From Sphingobium sp. WTD-1 (GTDB taxonomy: Bacteria > Pseudomonadota > Alphaproteobacteria > Sphingomonadales > Sphingomonadaceae): a stretch of 64,000 nucleotides of DNA. The stretch lies in contig NZ_CP119127.1 in assembly GCF_030128825.1 (NCBI RefSeq), forward strand, positions 1,426,001 to 1,490,000, read 5' to 3'. Below are positions 47,059 to 54,645 of this stretch, one piece after another (position 1 is the first letter of the stretch; every line of letters starts with the position of its first letter). The notes below the pieces were generated by a model. It ran no database searches. It saw only the letters and a list, made by a program, of their open reading frames with translations, and was not told the origin of the DNA. A program made the translations under genes and the position numbers.

Positions 47059-47124
47059 AGAGAGGGGGAGTAATGAAGGGGGCGGGACGGCGCAAGCAGC
47101 CTCCCGTCAAGGGGGATGATATCG

Positions 47125-48402
47125 ATGCACAGGCTTTTGATCCTGCTGGCCTTTCTGTTCGTCGCGCCGATGCCGGCCGGGGCGCAGGAGGCCGCGCCGA
47201 CGCTCTATCTGCTGCGCCCCGATGCCGTGTTCGACGGCGCGGCGTCGCATCGCGGATGGGCGGTGCTGGTGCGTGGCAACCGGATCGAGGCGGCGGGACC
47301 GGGGATCGCGGTGCCGTCCGGGGCAAGGGTGATCGACCTGCCCGGCAAGACGCTGGTCCCCGGCTTGATCGAGGGCCATTCGCACCTCTTCCTGCATCCC
47401 TATAACGAGACGAGCTGGGATGATCAGGTGCTGCACGAGCCGCTGGCGCTGCGCACCGTGCGGGCCACGGTGTCGGCGCGGGCGACGCTGATGGCGGGCT
47501 TCACCACCGTGCGCGATCTGGGCACCGAAGGGGCTGGCTATGCCGATGTCGGTCTCAAGCAGGCGATCGAGCAGGGTATCATCGCCGGGCCGCGCATGCT
47601 GGTGGCAACGCGCGCGCTGGTGGCACCGGGCGCTTATGGCCCGCGCGGGTTCGAGCCGGGCGTTGTCGTGCCGCTGGGCGCGGAGGAAGCTGGCGGTCCC
47701 GATCTGGTGACGGCGGTGCGGCGACAGATCGCGGCCGGCGCCGATGTCGTGAAACTTTATGCCGATTATCGCTGGGGCAAGGGCGAGCCGAGCCGGCCGA
47801 CCTTCACCCAAGCGGAAATGGCGGCGGCAGTGGAGGCGGCGCACAGCGCCGGGCGCAAGGTCGCGGCCCATGCCGCCACCGACGAAGGGATGCGCCGGGC
47901 GATCCTGGCCGGGGTCGACACGATCGAGCATGGCTATGAAGGCAGCGCCGCGACCTTCGCGCTGATGAAGGCACACAATGTCGGCTATTGCCCGACCCTC
48001 GCGGCATCCGACGCCACGGCGCGCTATCGCGGCTGGACCGGGGCGGAACCGGCGCCGGCGGCGGTGACGCAGGCGCGCCAGGCGCTCGATCGCGCGCGGG
48101 CGGCGGGTGTCGCCCTCTGCCTGGGCGGCGATGTCGGCGTGTTCGCCCATGGCGACAATGCCCGCGAGGCGGAGCTGATGGCCGCCGCCGGCATGGCGCC
48201 CCGCGACGTGCTGGTCGCGGCGACCAGCGGCAATGCGGCGCTGTTCGGTATCGCCGACCGGCTGGGCGCGGTGAAGCCGGGCCTGCTCGCCGATCTGGTC
48301 GCAGTCGAGGGCGATCCGACCCGCAGCATCGGCGCGCTGCGCCAGGTCGGCTTCGTGATGAAGGACGGCGTCATCTACAAGGGGCCGGGCGCGCAGCCAT
48401 GA
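47125..48402 (+). CDS. Exported amidohydrolase family protein
   Basis: 425 aa. Signal peptide ([21 protein letters not shown]). HSHLFLHP (HxH), [12 protein letters not shown] (lysine), [19 protein letters not shown] and [13 protein letters not shown] supply the metal and catalytic residues. Xaa-Pro/Xaa-Arg dipeptidase-like amidohydrolase group. The start is moved to the second ATG because the GGGGG ribosome site abuts the first. Divergent from the acylase gene (66 bases) and overlaps the POT gene by four. Confidence 0.9.
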   Translation: MHRLLILLAFLFVAPMPAGAQEAAPTLYLLRPDAVFDGAASHRGWAVLVRGNRIEAAGPGIAVPSGARVIDLPGKTLVPGLIEGHSHLFLHPYNETSWDDQVLHEPLALRTVRATVSARATLMAGFTTVRDLGTEGAGYADVGLKQAIEQGIIAGPRMLVATRALVAPGAYGPRGFEPGVVVPLGAEEAGGPDLVTAVRRQIAAGADVVKLYADYRWGKGEPSRPTFTQAEMAAAVEAAHSAGRKVAAHAATDEGMRRAILAGVDTIEHGYEGSAATFALMKAHNVGYCPTLAASDATARYRGWTGAEPAPAAVTQARQALDRARAAGVALCLGGDVGVFAHGDNAREAELMAAAGMAPRDVLVAATSGNAALFGIADRLGAVKPGLLADLVAVEGDPTRSIGALRQVGFVMKDGVIYKGPGAQP

Positions 48403-49724
48403 ACCAGGGCGATCGCGCTTTCCTGGGCCATCCGCGGGGCCTCGCCTATCTGCTGTTCACCGAAGCGTGGGAGCGTTTCTCCTATTATGGCATGCAGTCG
48501 CTGCTGGCCCTCTATCTGGTCAAGCATCTGCTGCAGCCGGGACAGGCCGACGGCCTGCTCTTCTTCGATGCCTTTCGCCAGCTTTATGGCGGGCTGGACG
48601 GCCAGCCGCTCGCCTCTGCCATTGTCGGCACCTATTTTGCCAGCGTCTATGTGACGCCGATCCTGGGCGGGCTGGTCGCGGACCGGCTGCTGGGCCGGCA
48701 TCGCACGGTGCTGCTGGGCGCGCTGACCATGATGGCGGGCCATTTCCTGATGGCGGTCGAGGTCGCCTTCCTGCCCGCGCTCGGCTTGCTGGTGCTGGGC
48801 AGTGGCCTGTTCAAGGGCAATCTCGCCAGCCAGATCGGCGCGCTCTATGGCAATGATGACCCGCGCCGCGACGGCGCGTTCCAGCTCTATTATCTGGGCA
48901 TCAATATCGGCCTGATCGCCGCGCCGCTGGTGATCGGCACGCTGGCGGAAACGCGCGGCTGGCATGTCGGCTTTGCCGTCGCCGGCGTCGGCATGGCGAT
49001 TGCCACGATCATCTATCTCGCCGGACGCCGGCATCTGCCGGCTGATGAGCGCGGACCACGATCGCAGGGGCGCATGCGCATGACCGGGCAGGATTTGCGC
49101 GGCCTGCTGGGCATCATCCTGCTGATCCCGCTGCTGGCGGCGGCGCTGTTGCCTAACAACCAGATATTCAACGCCTATCTGATCTGGGGCGACGCGCATC
49201 TGGAACTGACGTTGGGCGGGCTGCGCGTGCCGACCAGTTGGCTCATCACCCTCGACGCGGGGCTCGGCCTAGCCATGCTCGCCGGTCTGCCTTTCCTTTA
49301 TCGCCTTTATGCGCGCTACCGGCCCGAGCCTGGCGATCTTGCCAAGCTGACGATCGGGTCGCTCTTTGCGACCGGAGGCATGCTCTGCCTGGCACTGGGA
49401 TCGGCGCTGGCGGGGGCGGACGGCAGGACGGGGCTGGGCTGGGCGATCGCCTTCCATCTGCTCAACGGCATCGGTTTTGCCCATATATTGCCGGTCAGCC
49501 TGGCGCTGTTCACTCGCGCCGCACCGCCGCGTCAGGCCGGGCTGGCGATCGGCCTCTATTATCTCGTCTTCTTCCTGGGCAATATCCTGGTCGGCTGGGT
49601 GGGGGGCTTCTACGCCCGCATGCCGGCCACTACCTTCTGGCTGCTGCATGCCGGGATTGCGGCGGGATGTGGCGCGATTTTCCTGATATTGACGCTACGG
49701 AAAGCAATTTTCCGGTCGGATTGA
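48399..49724 (+). CDS. Proton-dependent oligopeptide transporter (POT/PTR2)
   Basis: 441 aa, twelve or more membrane helices. [20 protein letters not shown] contains the ExxER proton-coupling motif (E22, E25, R26). [15 protein letters not shown] and [18 protein letters not shown] are the PTR2 signatures. It imports di- and tripeptides with protons. Somewhat shorter than the usual 480-500 residues. Its coupling to an exported amidohydrolase suggests uptake of peptide fragments released in the periplasm. Confidence 0.92.
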   Translation: MNQGDRAFLGHPRGLAYLLFTEAWERFSYYGMQSLLALYLVKHLLQPGQADGLLFFDAFRQLYGGLDGQPLASAIVGTYFASVYVTPILGGLVADRLLGRHRTVLLGALTMMAGHFLMAVEVAFLPALGLLVLGSGLFKGNLASQIGALYGNDDPRRDGAFQLYYLGINIGLIAAPLVIGTLAETRGWHVGFAVAGVGMAIATIIYLAGRRHLPADERGPRSQGRMRMTGQDLRGLLGIILLIPLLAAALLPNNQIFNAYLIWGDAHLELTLGGLRVPTSWLITLDAGLGLAMLAGLPFLYRLYARYRPEPGDLAKLTIGSLFATGGMLCLALGSALAGADGRTGLGWAIAFHLLNGIGFAHILPVSLALFTRAAPPRQAGLAIGLYYLVFFLGNILVGWVGGFYARMPATTFWLLHAGIAAGCGAIFLILTLRKAIFRSD

Positions 49725-49823
49725 CGCTTTTTTCACGTTCGACCGATGCCTGGCCTCACACTGGCCATGCCATTCCCGATCCTGCGAGCGCGGGCATCCG
49801 ACGCGCGCCGACAGGAGGGAATG

Positions 49824-52013
49824 ATGACTGCCGATTTCGATCCCGCCGATTTTGACGGCGACAGCGCGCTCGATACCGACATGCCCGGTTTCGACATCGA
49901 TCCCAAGCTGCGGTCGGTGCGGCACCTGCCGCTGTTGGTGCAGGCCAGTGGCCGCTACAATTTCGTGCGCTCGCCGCGCTTCCCGATGCCGCGCGCGCTG
50001 CCCGGTGCGGTCGATCGCTTTGATGACGATATCAATGCGCTGACGCTCTACACGCGCGAGGAATTGCGGCTGGACGTCGATGGCCGCTATCCGCAGATGA
50101 CGGTCAGCGGCACGCGCGCCGGCCCGCTGGGGCCAGTCGTCAGCTGGGTTGCGGCGCTGACCCGGACCGGGGCCAATCATTATAGCGGCCAGATCTGGTT
50201 CAAGGATGGTCAGGTCGGCGCCATCCCCCATACCCAGATCAGCCTCAAGGTGACGAAGAGCCTGCTCGCCGCCCAGCGCAAGGTGGAGGCGACCTTCAGC
50301 GGCGGCGGCGCAGCGAGCTTCGTGCGCACTTATCAGTTCAGCTCTGCAAGCTTCCGTCCGGCCGAGTTCGAATATGACACGGTGGCCGGCGCGACCCGCG
50401 TGACGGAGATCGGCACGCACGATCATCCCAATCATCCCGCGACCATGGTCAGCGAGACGCTGAGCCTCGACACCGTCTATCGGCGGGCGGGGTTCAACGT
50501 CAGCGATGCGCCCGGCAATGGCGCCATCCCGCTCGGTGCGGCCGGCGCGGACCAGCGCTGGACCGACCAGGAAATGCATGACGCGATGCAGATCTACTGG
50601 TCGCGCTTCGCCGACAAGCCCCAATGGTCGCTGTGGGTGCTGTTCGCCTCGCTCCATGTGCAGGGCAGCAGCCTGGGCGGCATCATGTTCGACGATATCG
50701 GGTCGAACCATCGCCAGGGGACGGCGATCTTCACCGACGCCTTCATCGCCCATCCGCCGGCGGGCGATGCCGATCCCGACGCCTGGGTGCGGCGGATGCG
50801 CTTCTGGACGGCGGCGCATGAGGTCGGCCACGCCTTCAACCTGGCGCATAGCTGGCAGAAGGCGCTGGGCACGCCCTGGATTCCGCTGGCCGACGATCCC
50901 GAAGCGCGCAGCTTCATGAACTATCCCTATGCGGTGGCGGGCGGTCAGGCGGCCTTCTTTGCCGATTTCGACTTCCGCTTTTCCGATCCCGAACTGCTGT
51001 TCATGCGCCATGGCCCCGAACGCTTCGTGCAGATGGGCAATGCCGACTGGTTCGACCAGCATGGATTTTCGCAAGTGGCGATGGACCCCAATGAGGAGTT
51101 CGGTCTGACCCTGTCGGTCAATGCCCGCGACAATCGCCTGCCTTACCTGTTGCCGCCGGTGGTCGAGATGGCGCTGGTCAACCGTAGCGGCCGGCCCAAG
51201 CTGGCATCGGCGGCGCGCCTGTCGGAACGGGCAAGCCTGACTTTGATCATCAGCAAGGATGGTCGGCCCGCGCGCCAATGGTCGCCCTATTCGCGCCATT
51301 GCGGCGAGAGCCTGGAAATCATCCTGGGTCAGGGTGAGGCGCTCTATGACAGCGTGCTGGTCGGCGCCGGTCGCAATGGCTGGGACATGGCTGAACCGGG
51401 CCGTTACACCATCCAGGCGATGCTGGTCGTCGATGGCCGCGCCGTCATTTCCAACCCGCTGGAGGTGAAGGTGGAGCCGCCCGAAAACCGCGAGGAAGAG
51501 CGGCTGGCGCAGGATATCTTCACCCCGGAAGTCGGCCAGGTGCTGGCCGTCAACGGCACGCGCGGCGTCCAATCGGCGGTCGATGCGCTGCGGGCGGCGA
51601 TGCGGATGCGCCAGCATCCGCTCGCACGGCAGGCGGCGATCGCGCTCGCCGGCCCGCTGGCCGACGAATATAAGCTGCTGCAGGTGGATGAGCGGGCACG
51701 GCCCGGCGAAACCCCGGCCGCTGCCGCCCGCCGCATCGAGGTTTATGACGCCGATCTCAAGGAAGCACGCCACCTGCTGGCGATCGCGACCGAGGGTAGC
51801 GCCGATGCCGCCGTCAATGCCGTCGGCCATACCCGCTTCCTGCGCGAGGCGGGCAAGCTTGCCCTCGCACTGGATGGTGGAGTCGCCCCGGCGCTGCGCC
51901 AGGCGGGGCTGGGCTTCGACGCGGTGCGGGCAGGCGACGTCATCGGCGGCTTCAACCTGGGCCAGGACATGCAGCGCATGCTGGCCGCCAAGGCGAACGG
52001 CCTCAGTATCTGA
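49824..52013 (+). CDS. Metzincin-like zinc metalloprotease of the YcaO/TfuA operon
   Basis: 729 aa, no signal peptide, hence cytoplasmic. An N-terminal region (1-300) of unknown fold, then AAHEVGHAFNLAHSW: H332, E333, H336 and H342 form an HExxHxxNxxH site, and M365 in RSFMNYPYA fits a metzincin Met-turn. The C-terminal half (~430-560) looks beta-rich and is followed by a helical tail (~570-729). AGGAGG lies five bases before the chosen ATG. It heads the operon that contains YcaO and TfuA, so it could mature or clear a modified protein or peptide. Family not recognised beyond the zinc motif. Confidence 0.85.
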   Translation: MTADFDPADFDGDSALDTDMPGFDIDPKLRSVRHLPLLVQASGRYNFVRSPRFPMPRALPGAVDRFDDDINALTLYTREELRLDVDGRYPQMTVSGTRAGPLGPVVSWVAALTRTGANHYSGQIWFKDGQVGAIPHTQISLKVTKSLLAAQRKVEATFSGGGAASFVRTYQFSSASFRPAEFEYDTVAGATRVTEIGTHDHPNHPATMVSETLSLDTVYRRAGFNVSDAPGNGAIPLGAAGADQRWTDQEMHDAMQIYWSRFADKPQWSLWVLFASLHVQGSSLGGIMFDDIGSNHRQGTAIFTDAFIAHPPAGDADPDAWVRRMRFWTAAHEVGHAFNLAHSWQKALGTPWIPLADDPEARSFMNYPYAVAGGQAAFFADFDFRFSDPELLFMRHGPERFVQMGNADWFDQHGFSQVAMDPNEEFGLTLSVNARDNRLPYLLPPVVEMALVNRSGRPKLASAARLSERASLTLIISKDGRPARQWSPYSRHCGESLEIILGQGEALYDSVLVGAGRNGWDMAEPGRYTIQAMLVVDGRAVISNPLEVKVEPPENREEERLAQDIFTPEVGQVLAVNGTRGVQSAVDALRAAMRMRQHPLARQAAIALAGPLADEYKLLQVDERARPGETPAAAARRIEVYDADLKEARHLLAIATEGSADAAVNAVGHTRFLREAGKLALALDGGVAPALRQAGLGFDAVRAGDVIGGFNLGQDMQRMLAAKANGLSI

Positions 52014-52074
52014 TCCATGCGGGCGCATCGCCTGTCATGGCGGTGCGTCCCATCATTCCGAAAGGGGACCAACA

Positions 52075-52389
52075 ATGTCGGAATTTCGCAAAATCACAAT
52101 CGCACTCGAACAGGGATTCAAGGATGACAGCGTTCGTATCTCGATCGGCGACCGGCTGGTGCATTGGCTCGACCATGTGAAGACCCGCGCCAAGATCGGC
52201 GTCGCGCATACGCTGGAACTGACCCTGCCTGCCGGCAATGATCCGGTGCAGGTGGAATTGCCGAGCAAGGATGTGCGCATCTCGATCGAGCCGGGGATGG
52301 GTGAGGCATGCTATTGGGGCGTGTCGGTCAGCCCGAACGGTAAGGCCATGTATGTGAAGCGCTCAGTCGAGCCCTTCGCTTATGTCTGA
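52075..52389 (+). CDS. Small unknown protein A (104 aa) in YcaO operon
   Basis: Clear ribosome site (AAAGGGG). One cysteine (in GEACYWGVSVS), no signal peptide. The pattern of alternating hydrophobics (VRISIGDRLVHWLDHV, HTLELTLPAG, VQVELPSKDVRISIE) suggests a small beta-sandwich domain rather than a leader-core peptide. It lies 61 bases after the protease and ahead of YcaO, so it may be a substrate, partner or carrier. Not recognised. Confidence 0.75.
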   Translation: MSEFRKITIALEQGFKDDSVRISIGDRLVHWLDHVKTRAKIGVAHTLELTLPAGNDPVQVELPSKDVRISIEPGMGEACYWGVSVSPNGKAMYVKRSVEPFAYV

Positions 52390-52540
52390 TATGCTCCGTG
52401 CGGCGTTGATAGGGTTTTCCCTCATTGTCCTCGCCCTGCTTGTCATTACGGTCCCGCAACCTACTTTGATCCATCACGAACTATGGGGGTATATATGGCT
52501 GAATCCTACGACACCGACGCCAATTATGTCATCAAGCTGA
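52382..52540 (+). CDS. Possible small membrane peptide (52 aa)
   Basis: A frame opening at an ATG inside the end of gene A (overlap 8 bases) and reading MSDMLRAALIGFSLIVLALL with one predicted membrane helix, then ending in SSS inside the next gene. It fills the 105-base gap between the two small genes, but it overlaps the following gene by 46 bases and has no clear ribosome site. Could be chance; listed because small membrane peptides are easily missed in such operons. Confidence 0.25.
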   Translation: MSDMLRAALIGFSLIVLALLVITVPQPTLIHHELWGYIWLNPTTPTPIMSSS

Positions 52541-52764
52541 CCGACCCGGCCGACCCGGCCAAGGTTGTTGGCTATGCCTTTGTCGAGCAGGTCCACTATC
52601 TGGCCGCCGACGATGACAGCGATGATGCCAAGGCCGCGATTGCCGGCGTGGCCGGCCTGTTCACCGACGGCCCGGTTCTGGATGCGGTCGCCCTGCCGGG
52701 GCAGCAGCGCGCTACCCGCGCCTATTTTGCCGAGATCGGGTCGGGCAAGGCCGACTTCGCCTGA
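52495..52764 (+). CDS. Small unknown protein B (89 aa), possible substrate of YcaO/TfuA
   Basis: Start set by GGGGG five bases before the ATG. Acidic (ADDDSDD at ~42-48), no cysteine, no signal peptide. A beta-like N-terminus (ANYVIKLTDPADPAKVVGYA) is followed by a helix (AKAAIAGVAGLF) and a C-terminal RATRAYFAEIGSGKADFA. It sits 13 bases before ycaO. Because TfuA-partnered YcaO enzymes can thioamidate backbone amides and do not need cysteine, the lack of Cys does not exclude it as a precursor, but it does not look like a classical one. Confidence 0.75.
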   Translation: MAESYDTDANYVIKLTDPADPAKVVGYAFVEQVHYLAADDDSDDAKAAIAGVAGLFTDGPVLDAVALPGQQRATRAYFAEIGSGKADFA

Positions 52765-52777
52765 GGCCGATCGCGCC

Positions 52778-53956
52778 ATGAAGATGTTCCGGCGCGGGGC
52801 GCATCGCTCCCGCCGTCCTGCCGACACCCTCGCACGGATCACGCCTGTGGCCCGTGCGCTGGGTGTCACGCGGCTGGCCGACGTGACCGGCCTTGACCGC
52901 ATCGGCATCCCCGTATTCCAGGCGGTCCGTCCCCTGTCACTGTCGCTGTCGGTGTCGCAGGGCAAGGGCGCCACGCCCGATGCCGCGCGCATCTCCGCGC
53001 TGATGGAAGCGATCGAGCTGCATCATGCCGAAACCTGTCCCGCCAGCAGCCATGGCATTGCGGAGGCCGGCGAAGCCCGGCTCTGGAGCCAGATGGCGCG
53101 GGCCGACAAGCAGGGCGCATCCTTCGATCCGGCCCGACCGCGCGGCTGGGTCGAGGCGATCGACCTGCTCAGCGGCCGGCCCATGCGGATACCCCATGGG
53201 CTGGTGACGATGGATTTCACCGTGCCGGCCGAACCTGATCTGTGGCCCAACAGCAATGGGCTGGCATCCGGCAATACCCCGGCCGAGGCGCGCTGTTCGG
53301 CGCTGTGCGAACTGATCGAGCGCGAGGATCATGCCCGCTGGCTGGAACAGGGACTGCGCGCGCGCCGGGCAAGCGCGATCGACCCGGACAGCATCAACGA
53401 CCGGCTGGGCCGCAGCCTGATCGCGCGGGTGCGGCGCGCGGGCCTGTCGCTGTCCTTGTGGGACATGACTGGTCAGATCGGCGCGGCGGTGATCGGCTGC
53501 GCCATCACGGAAGGGGGCGCGGCACGCAGCGTGCAATTGCCGCCGGCGATGGGGGCGGGATGCCATCCCGATGCCGGCGTTGCACTCGCCCGCGCCATTT
53601 GCGAGGCGGCACAGACCCGTGCCGCGCTGATCGCCGGCGCGCGCGACGATATCGATCCGGCGCGCTATCGCAATGCCGGGCAGCAACGGCAAGGCTTCCT
53701 GTTGGCGATGCTCGATTTCGCGCCGGCAACCCGACCCTGGTCGGCGGTGCCCTCCGTAGCGCATGACGGGGCGGAGGATGATCTGGCCTGGCTGCTCGAT
53801 CGCTGTGCGGCGGTAGGCGCGGGGCCGGTCGCCTGTCATGACCTGACCCGGCCCGACCTCGGCATCGATGTGGTGAAGCTGTTGGTGCCGGCCTTTGGCG
53901 ATCATGACCGGCCATCGCGCACAGGCACGATGCAAGCGGCGATGGAGCCGGCATGA
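52778..53956 (+). CDS. YcaO-domain protein (ATP-dependent backbone-modifying enzyme)
   Basis: 392 aa. The YcaO ATP-binding residues are complete: SALMEAIELHHAE (E77, E80), CELIERED (E178, E181, R182) and CEAAQTR (E276, Q279, R281). There is no N-terminal E1-like/RRE-type domain, so it works as a stand-alone YcaO. Such enzymes phosphorylate a backbone amide to form azolines, macroamidines or, with TfuA, thioamides. Its stop overlaps the TfuA-like gene by four bases, so the two are made together. The target is unknown. Confidence 0.93.
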   Translation: MKMFRRGAHRSRRPADTLARITPVARALGVTRLADVTGLDRIGIPVFQAVRPLSLSLSVSQGKGATPDAARISALMEAIELHHAETCPASSHGIAEAGEARLWSQMARADKQGASFDPARPRGWVEAIDLLSGRPMRIPHGLVTMDFTVPAEPDLWPNSNGLASGNTPAEARCSALCELIEREDHARWLEQGLRARRASAIDPDSINDRLGRSLIARVRRAGLSLSLWDMTGQIGAAVIGCAITEGGAARSVQLPPAMGAGCHPDAGVALARAICEAAQTRAALIAGARDDIDPARYRNAGQQRQGFLLAMLDFAPATRPWSAVPSVAHDGAEDDLAWLLDRCAAVGAGPVACHDLTRPDLGIDVVKLLVPAFGDHDRPSRTGTMQAAMEPA

Positions 53957-54645
53957 GCAGGCATGCGATTGTCTTTGCCGGGCCGAGCCTGGGCGGTTCC
54001 GCGATGGCCTTGCCCGATGGCGTCGAGTTGCGCGGACCGGCGCGGCGCGGCGACATACTGCGTGCCGCGATCGAACGACCGGCCGCGATCGGCCTGATCG
54101 ACGGACTGTTCGAAACCACGCCATCGGTCTGGCACAAGGAAATCATCCAGGTGATGGCCGAGGGAATCGCCGTCTATGGTGCGGCCAGCCTGGGTGCATT
54201 GCGTGCGGCGGAACTGGCGCCGATCGGCATGGTCGGCATCGGGGCGATCGCGCAGGCTTACACGGCTGGGCAGATCGAGCGGGACGATGCGGTGATGGTC
54301 AGCCATGCGCCGCCAGAACTGGGACATCGCGCGATGACGCTGGCGCTGGTGGATGCCGAGCATGCGATCGAGCAGGCAGCGATGGAGGCAGGCGATCGTG
54401 CCCTGCTGCTGCGGCTGGCACGGCGGATGAATTTTCGCGATCGCAGTTGGGCGTTGATTGGCGAAACATTCTGTCAGGCGACGGGGCGCCATCTGCCGCC
54501 GATCGATCAGCGGTTAAGCCTCAAGCGCAAGGATGCGGAACTGTTACTGCGGACGATTGCGGGACCGGTGGCAGCGCCGCGTGTCGCGCCGCCGCCGCAA
54601 AGCTTCTTCCTGCGCAGCCTGCGCACGGAGATCAGCGCGGCGTGA
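53953..54645 (+). CDS. TfuA-like protein, YcaO partner
   Basis: 230 aa. TfuA core signature is intact: LIDGLFETTPSVWHKEI (residues 48-64), YGAASLGALRAAELAPIGM (75-93), GIGAIAQAYTAGQIERDDAV (96-114). TfuA was first seen in trifolitoxin synthesis, and TfuA-YcaO pairs make thioamides in methyl-coenzyme M reductase and in thioviridamide-type RiPPs; TfuA is thought to help deliver or activate sulfur. The C-terminal ~90 residues are extra. Last gene of the operon; its end overlaps the convergent regulator gene by 14 bases. Confidence 0.93.
   Translation: MSRHAIVFAGPSLGGSAMALPDGVELRGPARRGDILRAAIERPAAIGLIDGLFETTPSVWHKEIIQVMAEGIAVYGAASLGALRAAELAPIGMVGIGAIAQAYTAGQIERDDAVMVSHAPPELGHRAMTLALVDAEHAIEQAAMEAGDRALLLRLARRMNFRDRSWALIGETFCQATGRHLPPIDQRLSLKRKDAELLLRTIAGPVAAPRVAPPPQSFFLRSLRTEISAA

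Noticed and set aside
49695..52028. 777-codon minus-strand frame opposite the metalloprotease
   Set aside because: No recognisable domain; the plus strand has a zinc motif, Met-turn and good ribosome site.
49824..54645. Lasso peptide or classical lanthipeptide cluster
   Set aside because: No asparagine-synthetase-like cyclase, B1/B2 proteins, LanB/C/M or peptide exporter; only YcaO and TfuA are recognised.
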